Below, piece after piece: positions 1 through 8,470 of a stretch of 64,000 nucleotides of DNA. This DNA is from Mycobacterium sp. DL (GTDB lineage: Bacteria > Actinomycetota > Actinomycetes > Mycobacteriales > Mycobacteriaceae): the NCBI RefSeq assembly GCF_039729195.1, contig NZ_CP155796.1, positions 4,898,001-4,962,000 of the forward strand, read 5' to 3'. Below the pieces are notes generated by a model. The model was not told the origin of the DNA. It saw only the letters and a program-made list of their open reading frames with translations, and made no database searches. A program made the position numbers and the translations under genes. Numbering within the stretch: the first letter of the stretch is position 1; each line of letters begins with the position of its first letter.

Positions 1-122
1 ATCATCCGCCTCGCCGGGTCGCCGCACTCCGGGCACGCGGCCGTGTCCGGCGGCGCTGCAATGGGATGTTGCTCGACGAAGTCGACGCAGTCCTGCCGGC
101 ATCGGAACGTGTAAGACGGCAT
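1..122 (-). CDS. fmdB: FmdB-family zinc ribbon protein, N-terminal fragment cut by window edge
   Basis: The reverse strand reads from an ATG at 120-122 off the left edge. The visible 40 residues begin MPSYTFRCRQDCVDF and contain two cysteine pairs, C8/C12 and a later CPEC. This is the layout of the FmdB/CxxC regulatory zinc ribbon family, which often sits beside formamidase genes. It diverges from fmdA with about 127 bp between the starts, so the two probably share a control region. The function of FmdB proteins is poorly defined: the name comes from a putative regulator of amide metabolism. The C-terminus lies outside the window. Confidence 0.75.
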   Translation of the reverse strand, partial: MPSYTFRCRQDCVDFVEQHPIAAPPDTAACPECGDPARRM

Positions 123-249
123 GGGGAAAACGATAGCGCCGTGTTCGGTTCCTGAGTCGTGCGGCGCTGTCGCGGTGATCGCGCTACGTTCGAAAGAGAC
201 AGTTCCCACACCGAAGCAAGCGCCCGACGCCCAGCACGGAGGAGGCCAC

Positions 250-1503
250 GTGCCCGAACTACTGTTCCCCCTCGATTCGACGAAGAAGTTCACCGACCAG
301 CAGATCGTCGGCCACAACCGTTGGCATCCCGACATTCCCGCCGCGGTCACGGTCAAACCGGGTGACACATTCCGCGCGCACTGCCGGGAATGGTTCGACG
401 GCGCGATCCACAACGACGACTCGGCCGAGGACATCCTGAACGCACCGCTGAAGGGTGTGCACTGCCTGTCCGGTCCGTTCGCGATCGAGGGCGCCGAGCC
501 CGGTGACCTGCTGATCGTCGACATCCTCGACGTCGGGCCGATCCCACAGGAGGACTCCGGACCGCTCGCCGGCCAAGGTTGGGGTTACACCGGCATCTTC
601 GCCAAACTCAACGGCGGTGGTTTCCTCACCGAGCAGTTCCCTGACGCCTACAAGGCAATCTGGGATTTCGCCGGGCAGACCACCACATCACGCCATGTTC
701 CCGGGGTGAAGTACACCGGCATCGTGCACCCCGGACTGATGGGCACCGCTCCGTCGGCAGAGTTGCTGGCCAAGTGGAATACGCGCGAGGGTGCGCTGAT
801 CGCCACCGACCCGGACCGCGTCCCTCCGCTGGCCCTGCCTCCCGAGCCCCAGGACGCCATCCTCGGCACGCTGACCGGTGGCGACTTCACCCGCGTCGCC
901 GCCGAGGCCGCGCGAACGGCACCGCCCCGGGAGAACGGCGGCAATCAGGACATCAAGAACCTGACGAAGGGAAGTCGGGTCTTCTACCCGGTGTTCGTCC
1001 CCGGTGCCAACCTGTCCTTCGGTGACCTGCACTTCTCTCAGGGCGACGGCGAGATCACCTTCTGTGGGGCGATCGAGATGGGCGGATTCATGGATTTGCA
1101 CGTCGATCTCATCAAGGGCGGCATGGCGACATACGGCGTATCGGAGAACGCCATCTTCATGCCCGGCAACACCGACCCGCAGTACTCGGAGTGGATCGCA
1201 TTCTCCGGGACGTCGGTCACTCTGGACGGCGAGCAGAAGTATCTGGACTCCGATCTTGCCTATCAGCGTGCCTGCCTTCACGCGATCGAGTACCTGACCA
1301 AATTCGGCTACAGCCCGGAGCAGGCCTACCTGCTGCTCGGGTCGGCGCCGATCGAAGGACGACTCTCCGGCGTCGTCGATATCCCGAATTCGTGTGCGAC
1401 GGTCTACATTCCGACAGCAATCTTCGATTTCCCGATCGCGCCCTCAGCCGCCGGACCGGTTCAGGTCGACCCGGGCATGGGCGCTCCGCACGCCAGCTTC
1501 TAG
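250..1503 (+). CDS. fmdA: Formamidase (acetamidase/formamidase family)
   Basis: This is a 417-residue cytosolic amidase of the FmdA/AmdA family, which hydrolyses formamide (or short aliphatic amides) to formate and ammonia. Family-typical stretches are visible: the start with LDSTKKFTDQQIVGHNRWHP, then HCREWFDGAIHNDD, GPFAIEGAEPGDLL, and the late FMDLHVDLIKGGMATYG block. The ORF extends upstream to an ATG at 121, but the GTG at 250 is chosen because a strong GGAGGAGG lies just before it and homology begins there. There is no signal peptide. The stop overlaps the stop of the convergent lipoprotein gene. A second, exported member of the family lies at 19384-20742. Confidence 0.92.
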   Translation: MPELLFPLDSTKKFTDQQIVGHNRWHPDIPAAVTVKPGDTFRAHCREWFDGAIHNDDSAEDILNAPLKGVHCLSGPFAIEGAEPGDLLIVDILDVGPIPQEDSGPLAGQGWGYTGIFAKLNGGGFLTEQFPDAYKAIWDFAGQTTTSRHVPGVKYTGIVHPGLMGTAPSAELLAKWNTREGALIATDPDRVPPLALPPEPQDAILGTLTGGDFTRVAAEAARTAPPRENGGNQDIKNLTKGSRVFYPVFVPGANLSFGDLHFSQGDGEITFCGAIEMGGFMDLHVDLIKGGMATYGVSENAIFMPGNTDPQYSEWIAFSGTSVTLDGEQKYLDSDLAYQRACLHAIEYLTKFGYSPEQAYLLLGSAPIEGRLSGVVDIPNSCATVYIPTAIFDFPIAPSAAGPVQVDPGMGAPHASF

Positions 1504-1955
1504 AGATCGGGCTCCCAGGTGAGGATGCCCGAATCAGCAAGCAGCGAGAGGTGCAGTCGGCCGTCCTGGACGAGATAGCCGCGTACCCCGGACAGGGACG
1601 TCGACACCCGCTGATCGAGCGATCCCGGCGGACAGCCCATTCTGGTCGTCGCGATCGGACCGAAGGTCAACTCGCCCGACGTGCCGGACTCGTCAGGCCT
1701 GGACTGCCACGTCGAGGAACCTCGATTGCAGTGGATCTGGAACGACGCCGCGCCCTGCCCGTCGACGCGGGGTTCGAACCTGACGGTGTAGCGCTGCCCC
1801 TCGGGCACCACGGTGGTGCCCTGCGCGTCATCCATCGACTGGATCTCGGTCAGCCGCCACGCCGTGCCGTCCAGCGCGAAGGCGGCATTCGCCGGTGCGG
1901 CGGCGCAGCCGACCAGCGACACGAGGGCGGCCACCAGTAACAATCCCATCCGCAT
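1500..1955 (-). CDS. META-domain lipoprotein
   Basis: A 151-residue exported protein. The start MRMGLLLVAALVSLVGCAAA is a short signal peptide ending in the lipobox LVGC, so the mature protein should be lipid-anchored at the membrane. The rest (DGTAWRLTEIQ..., RYTVRFEPR..., GELTFGPIATTRMGC) follows the META/HslJ-like fold pattern, including the characteristic F-GPIATTRMGC segment. The start at 1955 is preferred to the upstream ATG at 2030 because it places the signal peptide at the N-terminus. META/HslJ domains are linked to stress or antibiotic tolerance in other bacteria; the role here is unknown. Confidence 0.75.
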   Translation of the reverse strand: MRMGLLLVAALVSLVGCAAAPANAAFALDGTAWRLTEIQSMDDAQGTTVVPEGQRYTVRFEPRVDGQGAASFQIHCNRGSSTWQSRPDESGTSGELTFGPIATTRMGCPPGSLDQRVSTSLSGVRGYLVQDGRLHLSLLADSGILTWEPDL

Positions 1956-2119
1956 ACTGACGAACCTACCTACTGTGGCCCGAAGTCTCTCTGACGGCAG
2001 TCCGTCCATTTGACCGCGTCTGGTCGGCAACAGGTTTCTGACGGGTCACGCGAATCGCTGATTGCGCGGTCGTGCACGTCCCTACGATGAGCGCGATTGT
2101 CAGGTCGAAGGGACGGCTC

Positions 2120-4477
2120 ATGGTTTCAGCACGGGTGGGCGGTCTCGTCGTCGCGCTGGGTCTCGGCTACGCGGTGGTGGCAGCCACCGGGGTGGCGTCG
2201 GCCGACACCGACGGTGCCTCCGGAGCGGACTCGTCCAGCTCGTCACAGGCGGATCCATCATCGTCGTCCAACGGCACGTCGAAGCGCGATGGCCGAACCG
2301 AGCGCGACGCCGATAACTCCTCTGAAACTCCTGACGGCGAGGGTGATTCGCGATCTGAGACCGAGACCGAGGCCGGGCGCGATGCCGATACCGGGACTGA
2401 GCACGCCGCAGATGACGCGCCGTCCGCCACGGACGAAGAAACCGACGACGCGCCGGTCGCCCCGGACGAAGAAACCGACGACGCGCCGGTCGCCCCGGAC
2501 GAAGAGGCCGACGACGACGGGGAAACCGAGCAGCAAGCCGGCGTCACGCCGCCACCCGCTGTGGGAGACATCGACGTCACGACGACCGCGCCGCCGGAGT
2601 CGGCGTCGGTGGTCACGGAAGGGGGCATCGAACTCGCCTCGGCCACGCCGCCGGTCGAGGCCTCCACGGTGGTGGTCGACTCGCCGAGCGAGGGGCCTTC
2701 CGAGCCTGTGGTGTCCACGGCGATGTGGACTGTGGCGGCAGCGGCGCGGCGTGACCTCGCCGGCGACACCGTCACCGCCGCGCAGACCGCAACCACCGCC
2801 GCTGCGGCACCGAGCGTCATCGCAATCGAACAGGTCGCGCCGCTGGCGTTCCTGCAACAGATCCCGATTCTCGGTCCCGTTCTGTTCACGCCCATTGTTG
2901 CTCTGCTACATCAGATTCCGATCGTCAGCGACGTGCTGCATCCGTTGTTCGGTTATCCGGTGCGATGGGGGCTGCCACGCGATACGCCGGTATCCCGCGA
3001 TGTCAGAGTGGTCTCCGCCGACGGCACCGAGATCTACGTCCACTTCATGCCCGCCTACGGTCTGGCGAAGGATCAGAAAGCGCCGACCGTGCTGAACGGC
3101 CCCGGTCTGGGTGCGCCCGGTGCGACGAACATCGACGGCACGTTCCTCGATCCCATCCTCGCCGACTTCGTCGGAATCATGGGCGTCGGGACGCTGCGCC
3201 GGGCCGGCTACAACGTCGTCACCTGGGACCCTCGCGGCGAGTGGTACTCAGGCGGCACGTTGGAGCTCAACGCCGCCGAGTTCGAGGGTCGCGACATGTC
3301 GGCGATCGTCAGCTGGATCGCCACCCAGCCCGAGGTGCAGCTCGACGAACCAGGCGACCCCCGGCTCGGAATGGTGGGCGTATCCTACGGCGGCGCAATC
3401 CAATTGGTGACTGCGGCGAACGATTCGCGCGTCGACGCGATCGTGCCGGCCATCACCTACAACCGGCTCGACACGTCGCTCTACAAGAACGAGGCGTTCA
3501 AGAGCAGCTGGGCCACCCCGCTCACGGCGTTGCTCACGGTCCTGGGCGGCCGCATCAATCCGCGGATCCTGCCCGCGACGGTTTACGGCGACCTGACCGG
3601 AGAACTGCTCCCGAGTGACCTCGAGTTGTTCGTGCAACGCAATCCGGCCATCGAGAACATCACCGTCCCGACCCTGCTGATCCACGGCACGGTCGACACC
3701 ATCTTCTCGCTCGCCGAAGCCGACGCCACGGCGCAGACTCTGCTGGCGAACGGGGTGCCGACCAAGGCCGTGTGGTTCTGCGGCGGCCACGGCCTCTGCG
3801 CCGGCAACCTGTTCGATCTGCGCGACGGGGTACTGATCGAGCAGCGGACCCTCGCGTGGTTGGACCGGTACGTGAAGGAAGATCTCACCGTGGACACCGG
3901 TCCTGAGTTCGAGTGGGTCGATCAACGCGGACAGTGGTTCTCGTCGGCGAAGTACCCGGTGACCACGGGGACGTCCGTGGTGGCGAGTTTCACTGCTCGG
4001 CGGACGTTGCCGCTGATCCCGTACCTCAGCGGGTCGGGTCTGCCGTTCGTTCCCTACGCCCTGCCTGCGATCAACGGGATAGAGCTCGAGGTTCCGGCGA
4101 GCGCTGCCACGACGTACCTGGTGGGTGCACCGACGCTGACGCTCACCTACTCGGGCACCGGCACCGCCCGGCACGTCTACGCCCAGCTCTTCGACAACAC
4201 CACGGGATTGGTCCTGGGAAGTATCGCCACGCCGGTGCCGGTGAACCTCGATGGCAACACGCACACGATCACCGTCGATCTCGAGCCGGTGGCACACACG
4301 CTGCGCCCCGGCGAATCCGTCACGTTGCAACTCGTGTCGAGCGCAGGGCTGTATGAACGGGTGGTGCCGTCGCTGGGGACGCTCACGGTCTCTGGCATGC
4401 AGATCTCGGTGCCGACCGCGGACCTCGCGACGATCCCGTCGTTGTCTGAACAGCAGTCGGCGGCTGCGGTGGCCTAG
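2120..4477 (+). CDS. Secreted alpha/beta hydrolase (S15/CocE-like) with acidic N-terminal linker
   Basis: A 785-residue exported protein. Residues 1-30 form a signal peptide (LVVALGLGYAVVAATGVASA). The next 130 or so residues are a low-complexity Asp/Glu/Ser/Thr linker that contains three 33-nt tandem repeats (2411-2509). From about residue 290 comes an alpha/beta hydrolase domain with VVSADGTEIYVHFMPA, the nucleophile elbow GVSYGG (Ser nucleophile) and the late Asp/His region LIHGTVDTI ... GGHGLC. A C-terminal beta-rich jelly-roll-like region follows, as in X-Pro dipeptidyl-peptidase or cocaine-esterase enzymes. The ATG at 2120 is preferred to upstream starts because of a GAAGGGA ribosome site. 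The substrate is unknown; surface or cell-wall ester or peptide hydrolysis is inferred. Confidence 0.8.
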   Translation: MVSARVGGLVVALGLGYAVVAATGVASADTDGASGADSSSSSQADPSSSSNGTSKRDGRTERDADNSSETPDGEGDSRSETETEAGRDADTGTEHAADDAPSATDEETDDAPVAPDEETDDAPVAPDEEADDDGETEQQAGVTPPPAVGDIDVTTTAPPESASVVTEGGIELASATPPVEASTVVVDSPSEGPSEPVVSTAMWTVAAAARRDLAGDTVTAAQTATTAAAAPSVIAIEQVAPLAFLQQIPILGPVLFTPIVALLHQIPIVSDVLHPLFGYPVRWGLPRDTPVSRDVRVVSADGTEIYVHFMPAYGLAKDQKAPTVLNGPGLGAPGATNIDGTFLDPILADFVGIMGVGTLRRAGYNVVTWDPRGEWYSGGTLELNAAEFEGRDMSAIVSWIATQPEVQLDEPGDPRLGMVGVSYGGAIQLVTAANDSRVDAIVPAITYNRLDTSLYKNEAFKSSWATPLTALLTVLGGRINPRILPATVYGDLTGELLPSDLELFVQRNPAIENITVPTLLIHGTVDTIFSLAEADATAQTLLANGVPTKAVWFCGGHGLCAGNLFDLRDGVLIEQRTLAWLDRYVKEDLTVDTGPEFEWVDQRGQWFSSAKYPVTTGTSVVASFTARRTLPLIPYLSGSGLPFVPYALPAINGIELEVPASAATTYLVGAPTLTLTYSGTGTARHVYAQLFDNTTGLVLGSIATPVPVNLDGNTHTITVDLEPVAHTLRPGESVTLQLVSSAGLYERVVPSLGTLTVSGMQISVPTADLATIPSLSEQQSAAAVA
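2411..2509 (+). repeat. Three in-frame 33-bp tandem repeats in the acidic linker
   Basis: Three consecutive 33-bp units at 2411, 2444 and 2477 each encode DDAPxAxDEEx. The second and third units are nearly identical, while the first has diverged. Copy number probably varies between strains, changing only linker length. Confidence 0.9.
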
Positions 4478-4564
4478 CCCGCGTGGGCAGATCCGTGCAC
4501 GTCGGATGCGCGCCCCTCGGCGCGTCAGGCTGACATCGGCCCCGCGGCGGGAGATGATACGCAA

Positions 4565-5362
4565 GTGGTTGATGTTGCGAATGTGACTAATGGGAAGTCG
4601 GCATCCGAGGTGCTGGAGCCGTCAGAGCAGCCCGCGGCACCGGGAGAGACCGCCGCTGCTGTCGAGACGGACGGACAGCAGACCGCCGAGCCTACGGCGG
4701 CGCCGCCGCAGCGACGGACATGGAAGATGCCCAAGCCTCCGGTCACCCGGGAGAACGCGGACAAGGTCGGCCGCGTCGCCGTTGACGCCGTGACGAGTAC
4801 CGCCAGATTCATCGCCGGGGTGGCACGTTTCGGCGCGCGCGTCCTCACCCAGGCATGGCGCGCATTCGAGAGCGTGCCGACGGCGCTCAAGGTGTTCGCC
4901 GTCGCCGGACTTCTGCTGCTGCTCGGGCTTGCCGGGGCGATCGCGCTCGACAGTTCCCTCGGACTGCTCTGCACCCTCGTGGTGATCCCGGTCTGCTCGG
5001 TCACCCTCGGCGCCCTCGGGCACCGCTGGTACAGCGGACTCGCAGCCGAGCAGCAAGCGCGGCGGACGGACGCCGGCCCCGCCGAACCCCCCACCTCGGA
5101 TCTGCAGCGTTCCGTCGAGTACGTCGACAACAAGCTCGCGGTGGCGCTGAAGTCGTTCGGCACCGAACGTCATCAGCAAGCGGTGATCGCCCTGTTCCAG
5201 GCCAAGACGGCGGTTGAACTCACGCTGGGGACCGAGCAGGACACCACCACCTACGGCGCTTTCCCGCTGCCGGTCGACGACCAGGACCTGAGGCCGCGGA
5301 TCCGAGTCGGATCGTCGTCGAAATCGCTGATGCGAGAGAGCAATTCCTTGGCGGCGTCGTGA
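4565..5362 (+). CDS. Membrane protein of unknown function
   Basis: A 265-residue protein starting with GTG. Residues 1-60 are acidic/Pro/Ala-rich and probably disordered and cytosolic. An amphipathic region (residues 65-100) leads into a hydrophobic hairpin around 105-150 (LKVFAVAGLLLLLGLAGAIAL, then LGLLCTLVVIPVCSVTLGALG), which predicts two membrane segments. The C-terminal 100 residues are soluble and helical (SVEYVDNKLAVALKSFGTERHQQAVIALFQAKTAVEL). I do not recognise a family. Its stop overlaps the next gene's GTG (GTGA), so the two are probably translationally coupled and work together. Confidence 0.75.
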   Translation: MVDVANVTNGKSASEVLEPSEQPAAPGETAAAVETDGQQTAEPTAAPPQRRTWKMPKPPVTRENADKVGRVAVDAVTSTARFIAGVARFGARVLTQAWRAFESVPTALKVFAVAGLLLLLGLAGAIALDSSLGLLCTLVVIPVCSVTLGALGHRWYSGLAAEQQARRTDAGPAEPPTSDLQRSVEYVDNKLAVALKSFGTERHQQAVIALFQAKTAVELTLGTEQDTTTYGAFPLPVDDQDLRPRIRVGSSSKSLMRESNSLAAS

Positions 5363-5742
5363 GCGGGCAGAACTTCACCGGGCAGGTCGCGCTTGTCGAG
5401 GACGACCACACGCTCGTCATCAACCGGGGCGCCGAAGCGGGGGTGACGCCGGGCATGGTGTTCGCGGTGTATTCCGACGTCGGACAGGTGATCACAGACC
5501 CCGAATCCGGAAGGGAACTGGGCAGGCTCAGACGCGAGGAACTGCGGGTGCGGGTTTTTGACGTGCATCCGCTGTTCGCCCGCGCGCACACGTTCGTCCG
5601 GACCGACGACTTCCACGGCCTGTTCCAGATTCCGTTCAGTGAGCGGTCCGGCGAGCACGTCGTCACGGTCAACGTCGGCGACACCGTCGCGTTGGTGCGC
5701 GGCGAGCACCCGTCGCGACAGGCGGAGCGCAGCGGGACCTGA
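5359..5742 (+). CDS. Small soluble protein with FlgT-C-like beta-barrel pattern
   Basis: A 127-residue protein whose GTG start overlaps the upstream stop. The segment ALVEDDHTLVINRGAEAGVTPGMVFAVYSD, followed by ITDPESGRELGRLRREELRVRVFDV, matches the pattern I-N-G-x3-GV-x2-GM-F-VY ... DP-TG-LG. That pattern occurs in FlgT C-terminal-like and related small beta-barrel domains. No signal peptide or membrane segment is visible. Because it is coupled to the membrane protein at 4565, it may be its cytosolic partner. The function is unknown. Confidence 0.7.
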   Translation: MSGQNFTGQVALVEDDHTLVINRGAEAGVTPGMVFAVYSDVGQVITDPESGRELGRLRREELRVRVFDVHPLFARAHTFVRTDDFHGLFQIPFSERSGEHVVTVNVGDTVALVRGEHPSRQAERSGT

Positions 5743-5754
5743 CACCCGGCCGAG

Positions 5755-6546
5755 TCAGCCGGTCAGCGACGACGGATCGACCGGAAAGTCGAAGTAGGTC
5801 TCCGGGAAGGTCTCCGGCTTGTAGGTGAAATGCCACCATTCGTTCGGGTAGTACTCAAAGCCCTGCTTCTCCAGGCCGTCCTTGAGGAGCAGCCGATTCT
5901 TCAGTTGATCGCCCTGAATTCGCGGATCGAACGTGTGCGACAACGTGTCGAAACAGTCGTAGCCGGTGCCCATGTCGATGGTGGGATCGGGGAATCTCTC
6001 GGTCGCCGGTGCGGCGCAGTCCACCAGCGGCTGGCCCGGGACGTACACCGGCTCGGGCATGGCAGGTAGCGCCACCAGCGTGAGATCGACTGTGCTGCCT
6101 CGGCTGTGGCCCGACTGCTCGGCGATGTAGCCGTCCGCGAACAGCTGTGTCTTGTCCACCCGCGGGTAGAACTCTGCTTTCATGCGCTGATCTGCCAGGT
6201 CTTTGGCCCACGCGACGAAGTCGTTGACGGCGCGCTGAGGTCGGTAACAGTCGTAGATCTTCAGCGAGTAGCCCTGCTCGACGAACTCGCTCTGCGCGCG
6301 CTGAAGCGCCTCGGCCGCGGGGCGGGTGAGGATGCACATCGGAGCCAGGTAGCCGTCGACCGGATCTCCGGTGAAGGTGTGCGGGGTGGTGTAGCGGATG
6401 TCCATCAGAATCGATTGGTCGACCTCGCTCAGCGAAACGAACTCCGGCGGCGCGGTCGGTTGGGGCTGCGCGGACGCGGTGGGCGCAACCATGGAGGCTG
6501 CGAGCACCGCGGTGGCGATCAGTGCGTGTTTGAGTGTGTTGGCCAT
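5755..6546 (-). CDS. Exported D-alanyl-D-alanine dipeptidase (VanX/DdpX, peptidase M15D)
   Basis: A 263-residue zinc dipeptidase with a signal peptide (MANTLKHALIATAVLAASMVAPTASA). The M15 zinc and catalytic motifs are intact: SGHSRGSTVD gives H147 and D154, and EWWH gives E236 and H239. The YRPQRA arginine that orients the substrate is at about 102-105. VanX-type enzymes cleave D-Ala-D-Ala. Export points to recycling or trimming in the cell wall rather than vancomycin resistance, and no vanH or vanA neighbours are present. M. tuberculosis LpqR (Rv0838) is a comparable exported member, although this one lacks a clear lipobox. It is divergent from the TetR gene at 6739. Confidence 0.88.
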   Translation of the reverse strand: MANTLKHALIATAVLAASMVAPTASAQPQPTAPPEFVSLSEVDQSILMDIRYTTPHTFTGDPVDGYLAPMCILTRPAAEALQRAQSEFVEQGYSLKIYDCYRPQRAVNDFVAWAKDLADQRMKAEFYPRVDKTQLFADGYIAEQSGHSRGSTVDLTLVALPAMPEPVYVPGQPLVDCAAPATERFPDPTIDMGTGYDCFDTLSHTFDPRIQGDQLKNRLLLKDGLEKQGFEYYPNEWWHFTYKPETFPETYFDFPVDPSSLTG

Positions 6547-6600
6547 TCCTCATTGCAGCACGCATGTGCAGCCCTCGCCGGTGCCGCGCGCCACTTCGCC

Positions 6601-6655
6601 GGAACTGCGTTCCAGCAGGTCCGCACTCGATTTTGAGCTGTTGGAATGCAATTCC
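6601..6655. promoter_or_regulatory. Two 13-bp palindromes upstream of the VanX-like gene
   Basis: GGAAC-TGC-GTTCC at 6601-6613 and GGAAT-GCA-ATTCC at 6643-6655 are perfect palindromes of the same class with centres exactly 42 bp apart (about four helical turns). They lie in the divergent region between the dipeptidase and tetR and look like a paired dimer-binding operator. No regulator is assigned. Confidence 0.45.
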
Positions 6656-6704
6656 GGCGGGAAGGAAGCGGCGCCGCCCTTGACTGTGGCCTGCATCACA
6701 GTAA

Positions 6705-6721
6705 TATGACCAGTGGTCATA
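6705..6721. promoter_or_regulatory. TetR operator (17-bp perfect palindrome)
   Basis: TATGACC-AGT-GGTCATA is a perfect inverted repeat ending 17 bp before the tetR start at 6739. Its position and symmetry fit autoregulation of the tetR/R2lox operon by the TetR protein. Confidence 0.7.
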
Positions 6722-6738
6722 GACGACGTGGAGGCGTG

Positions 6739-7413
6739 ATGCCGACGGTGACATGGGCCCGACTCGACGGGGGCCGCCGAACTGCGGTGGTGGCCGCCGC
6801 CGAGGCGGAGTTCGCTTCGAAGGGCTTCTCCCGCGGAAGCCTCAACGTCATCGCGCGACGCGCAGGCGTGGCCAAAGGCAGCCTGTTCCAGTACTTCGCC
6901 GACAAGCGTGATCTGTATGCGTACATCTGCGACGTGGGCAGCCAGCGGGTGCGCGCCTACATGGAGGACCAGATCCGCGAAATCGACCCCGAGAGGCCGT
7001 TTTTCGAGTTCCTGACCGAGCTTCTCGACGCCTGGGTCGCCTACTTCGCCGACCATCCCCGCGAGCGGTCGCTGCATGCCGCCGCGAGCTTCGAGGTCGA
7101 CACGGATGCGCGGGTGAGCGTGCGCGCGGTGATGCACCGCCACTACCTCGAGGTGCTGCGACCGCTGGTACACAACGCCCGCACGCGCGGCGATCTGGGA
7201 CAGGATGCCGACATCGAAACGCTGCTTTCGCTGCTGTTGATGATCCTGCCGCACCTGGCGTTGGCGCCGTACGTGCGGGGTCTGGACCCGGTCCTGGGTC
7301 TCGACGAACTGACACCCGAACAACCTGCGCTGGCGGTGCGCCGATATGTCGCGGTATTGGCGACGGCGTTCCAACCGGCCCATGTACAGCCCGATCAACG
7401 CGCGACAACCTAG
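6739..7413 (+). CDS. TetR-family regulator, upstream of R2lox (Rv0232 type)
   Basis: A 224-residue repressor. The N-terminal helix-turn-helix is clear ([41 protein letters not shown]), followed by an all-helical ligand domain. The ATG at 6739 is chosen over the upstream in-frame ATG at 6646 because it has a GGAGG site and starts just before the HTH; the longer version would also translate through the operator. It is followed 13 bp later by the R2lox gene, the arrangement of Rv0232-Rv0233 in M. tuberculosis, so it probably controls that gene and itself through the palindrome at 6705. The ligand is unknown. Confidence 0.88.
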   Translation: MPTVTWARLDGGRRTAVVAAAEAEFASKGFSRGSLNVIARRAGVAKGSLFQYFADKRDLYAYICDVGSQRVRAYMEDQIREIDPERPFFEFLTELLDAWVAYFADHPRERSLHAAASFEVDTDARVSVRAVMHRHYLEVLRPLVHNARTRGDLGQDADIETLLSLLLMILPHLALAPYVRGLDPVLGLDELTPEQPALAVRRYVAVLATAFQPAHVQPDQRATT

Positions 7414-7426
7414 GAGGTACACATCA

Positions 7427-8365
7427 ATGGAGAGAACACGTTCGGACTCGTTGGCTGCCGGAGGACTCAACTGGGACAGCATGCCCCTGAAGCTTTTTGC
7501 CGGAGGCAATGCCAAGTTCTGGAATCCCGCCGACATCGACTTCTCCCGCGACCGTGCGGACTGGGAAGCACTGTCGGAACTGGAGCGCGACTGGGCGACC
7601 CGGTTGTGCGCGGAGTTCATCGCCGGTGAGGAAGCGGTCACCCAGGACATCCAGCCGTTCATGGCCGCGATGCGGGCGGAGGGACGACTCGGCGACGAGA
7701 TGTATCTGACACAGTTCGCCTTCGAGGAGGCCAAACACACGCAGGTGTTCCGTCTGTGGCTCGATGCGGTGGGTATCACCGATGACCTGCAGTGGTACCT
7801 CGATGACCTGCCGGCCTATCGGCAGATGTTCTACGAGGAGTTGCCACAATCTCTCGACTCACTGGCCACCGACCCGTCGCCGGCCGCCCAGGTGCGGGCG
7901 TCGGTGACCTACAACCACGTCATCGAAGGCATGATGGCGCTGACCGGATACTATGCGTGGCACCGTATTTGTGTGGAACGCGGCATCCTGCCCGGCATGC
8001 AGGAGCTGGTGCGTCGCATCGGCGACGACGAGCGGCGCCACATGGCCTGGGGCACGTTCACGTGCCGCCGGCACGTCGCCGCCGACGACGCCAACTGGGG
8101 CGTCTTCGAATCCCGCATGAACGAACTGATTCCCCTGGCCCTCAAGAACACCGACGACTCGTTCGCCCTCTACGACGAGATCCCGTTCGGCTTCACGATC
8201 GATGAGTTCCAGCAGTACGCCGCAGACAAGGGGATGCGGCGCTTCGGAACGATCGGCAGTGCACGCGGCCGTCCGCTGGCCGAGATCGACATCGATTACT
8301 CGCCACTGCAATTGGAGGACACCTTCGCCGCCGAGGATCTGAAAGTCCTGGCCGCGTCGGCCTGA
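7427..8365 (+). CDS. R2-like ligand-binding oxidase (Mn/Fe, Rv0233 type)
   Basis: A 312-residue ferritin-like oxidase of the R2lox group, historically misnamed a ribonucleotide reductase beta chain. All six metal ligands known for M. tuberculosis R2lox fall at the same numbers here: E68, E101, H104, E167, E202 and H205. V71 and Y162, which form the ether crosslink next to the Mn/Fe site, are also present. This argues for an active heterodinuclear oxidase that binds a long-chain fatty-acid-like ligand. The start at 7427 has an AGGAGG ribosome site. It is in an operon with the TetR gene. The physiological substrate is unknown for the family. Confidence 0.93.
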   Translation: MERTRSDSLAAGGLNWDSMPLKLFAGGNAKFWNPADIDFSRDRADWEALSELERDWATRLCAEFIAGEEAVTQDIQPFMAAMRAEGRLGDEMYLTQFAFEEAKHTQVFRLWLDAVGITDDLQWYLDDLPAYRQMFYEELPQSLDSLATDPSPAAQVRASVTYNHVIEGMMALTGYYAWHRICVERGILPGMQELVRRIGDDERRHMAWGTFTCRRHVAADDANWGVFESRMNELIPLALKNTDDSFALYDEIPFGFTIDEFQQYAADKGMRRFGTIGSARGRPLAEIDIDYSPLQLEDTFAAEDLKVLAASA

Positions 8366-8384
8366 TCCGCCGGTCTCGGTTGCG

Positions 8385-8425
8385 CGCCTGCGCAGCGCCG
8401 CGTTTGGCTCGGACTGCACCCGGGT
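8385..8425 (+). repeat. 41-bp intergenic repeat, copy 1
   Basis: CGCCTGCGCA (8385-8394), four differing bases, then 27 bp identical to copy 2 (8399-8425, starting CGCGTTTGGCTCGG). It lies just after the R2lox gene with no gene downstream on the same strand. The promoter-like -10 of copy 2 is degraded here (GGGTGC instead of GGGTAT). Confidence 0.85.
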
Positions 8426-8470
8426 GCTTCGAAGAACCGTGAGGTGGCCGCGCGTAATCGGTAGGGAGCG

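Noticed and set aside
3248..4564. 438-codon reverse ORF opposite the secreted hydrolase
   Set aside because: Very Arg-rich shadow with no plausible start signal or family.
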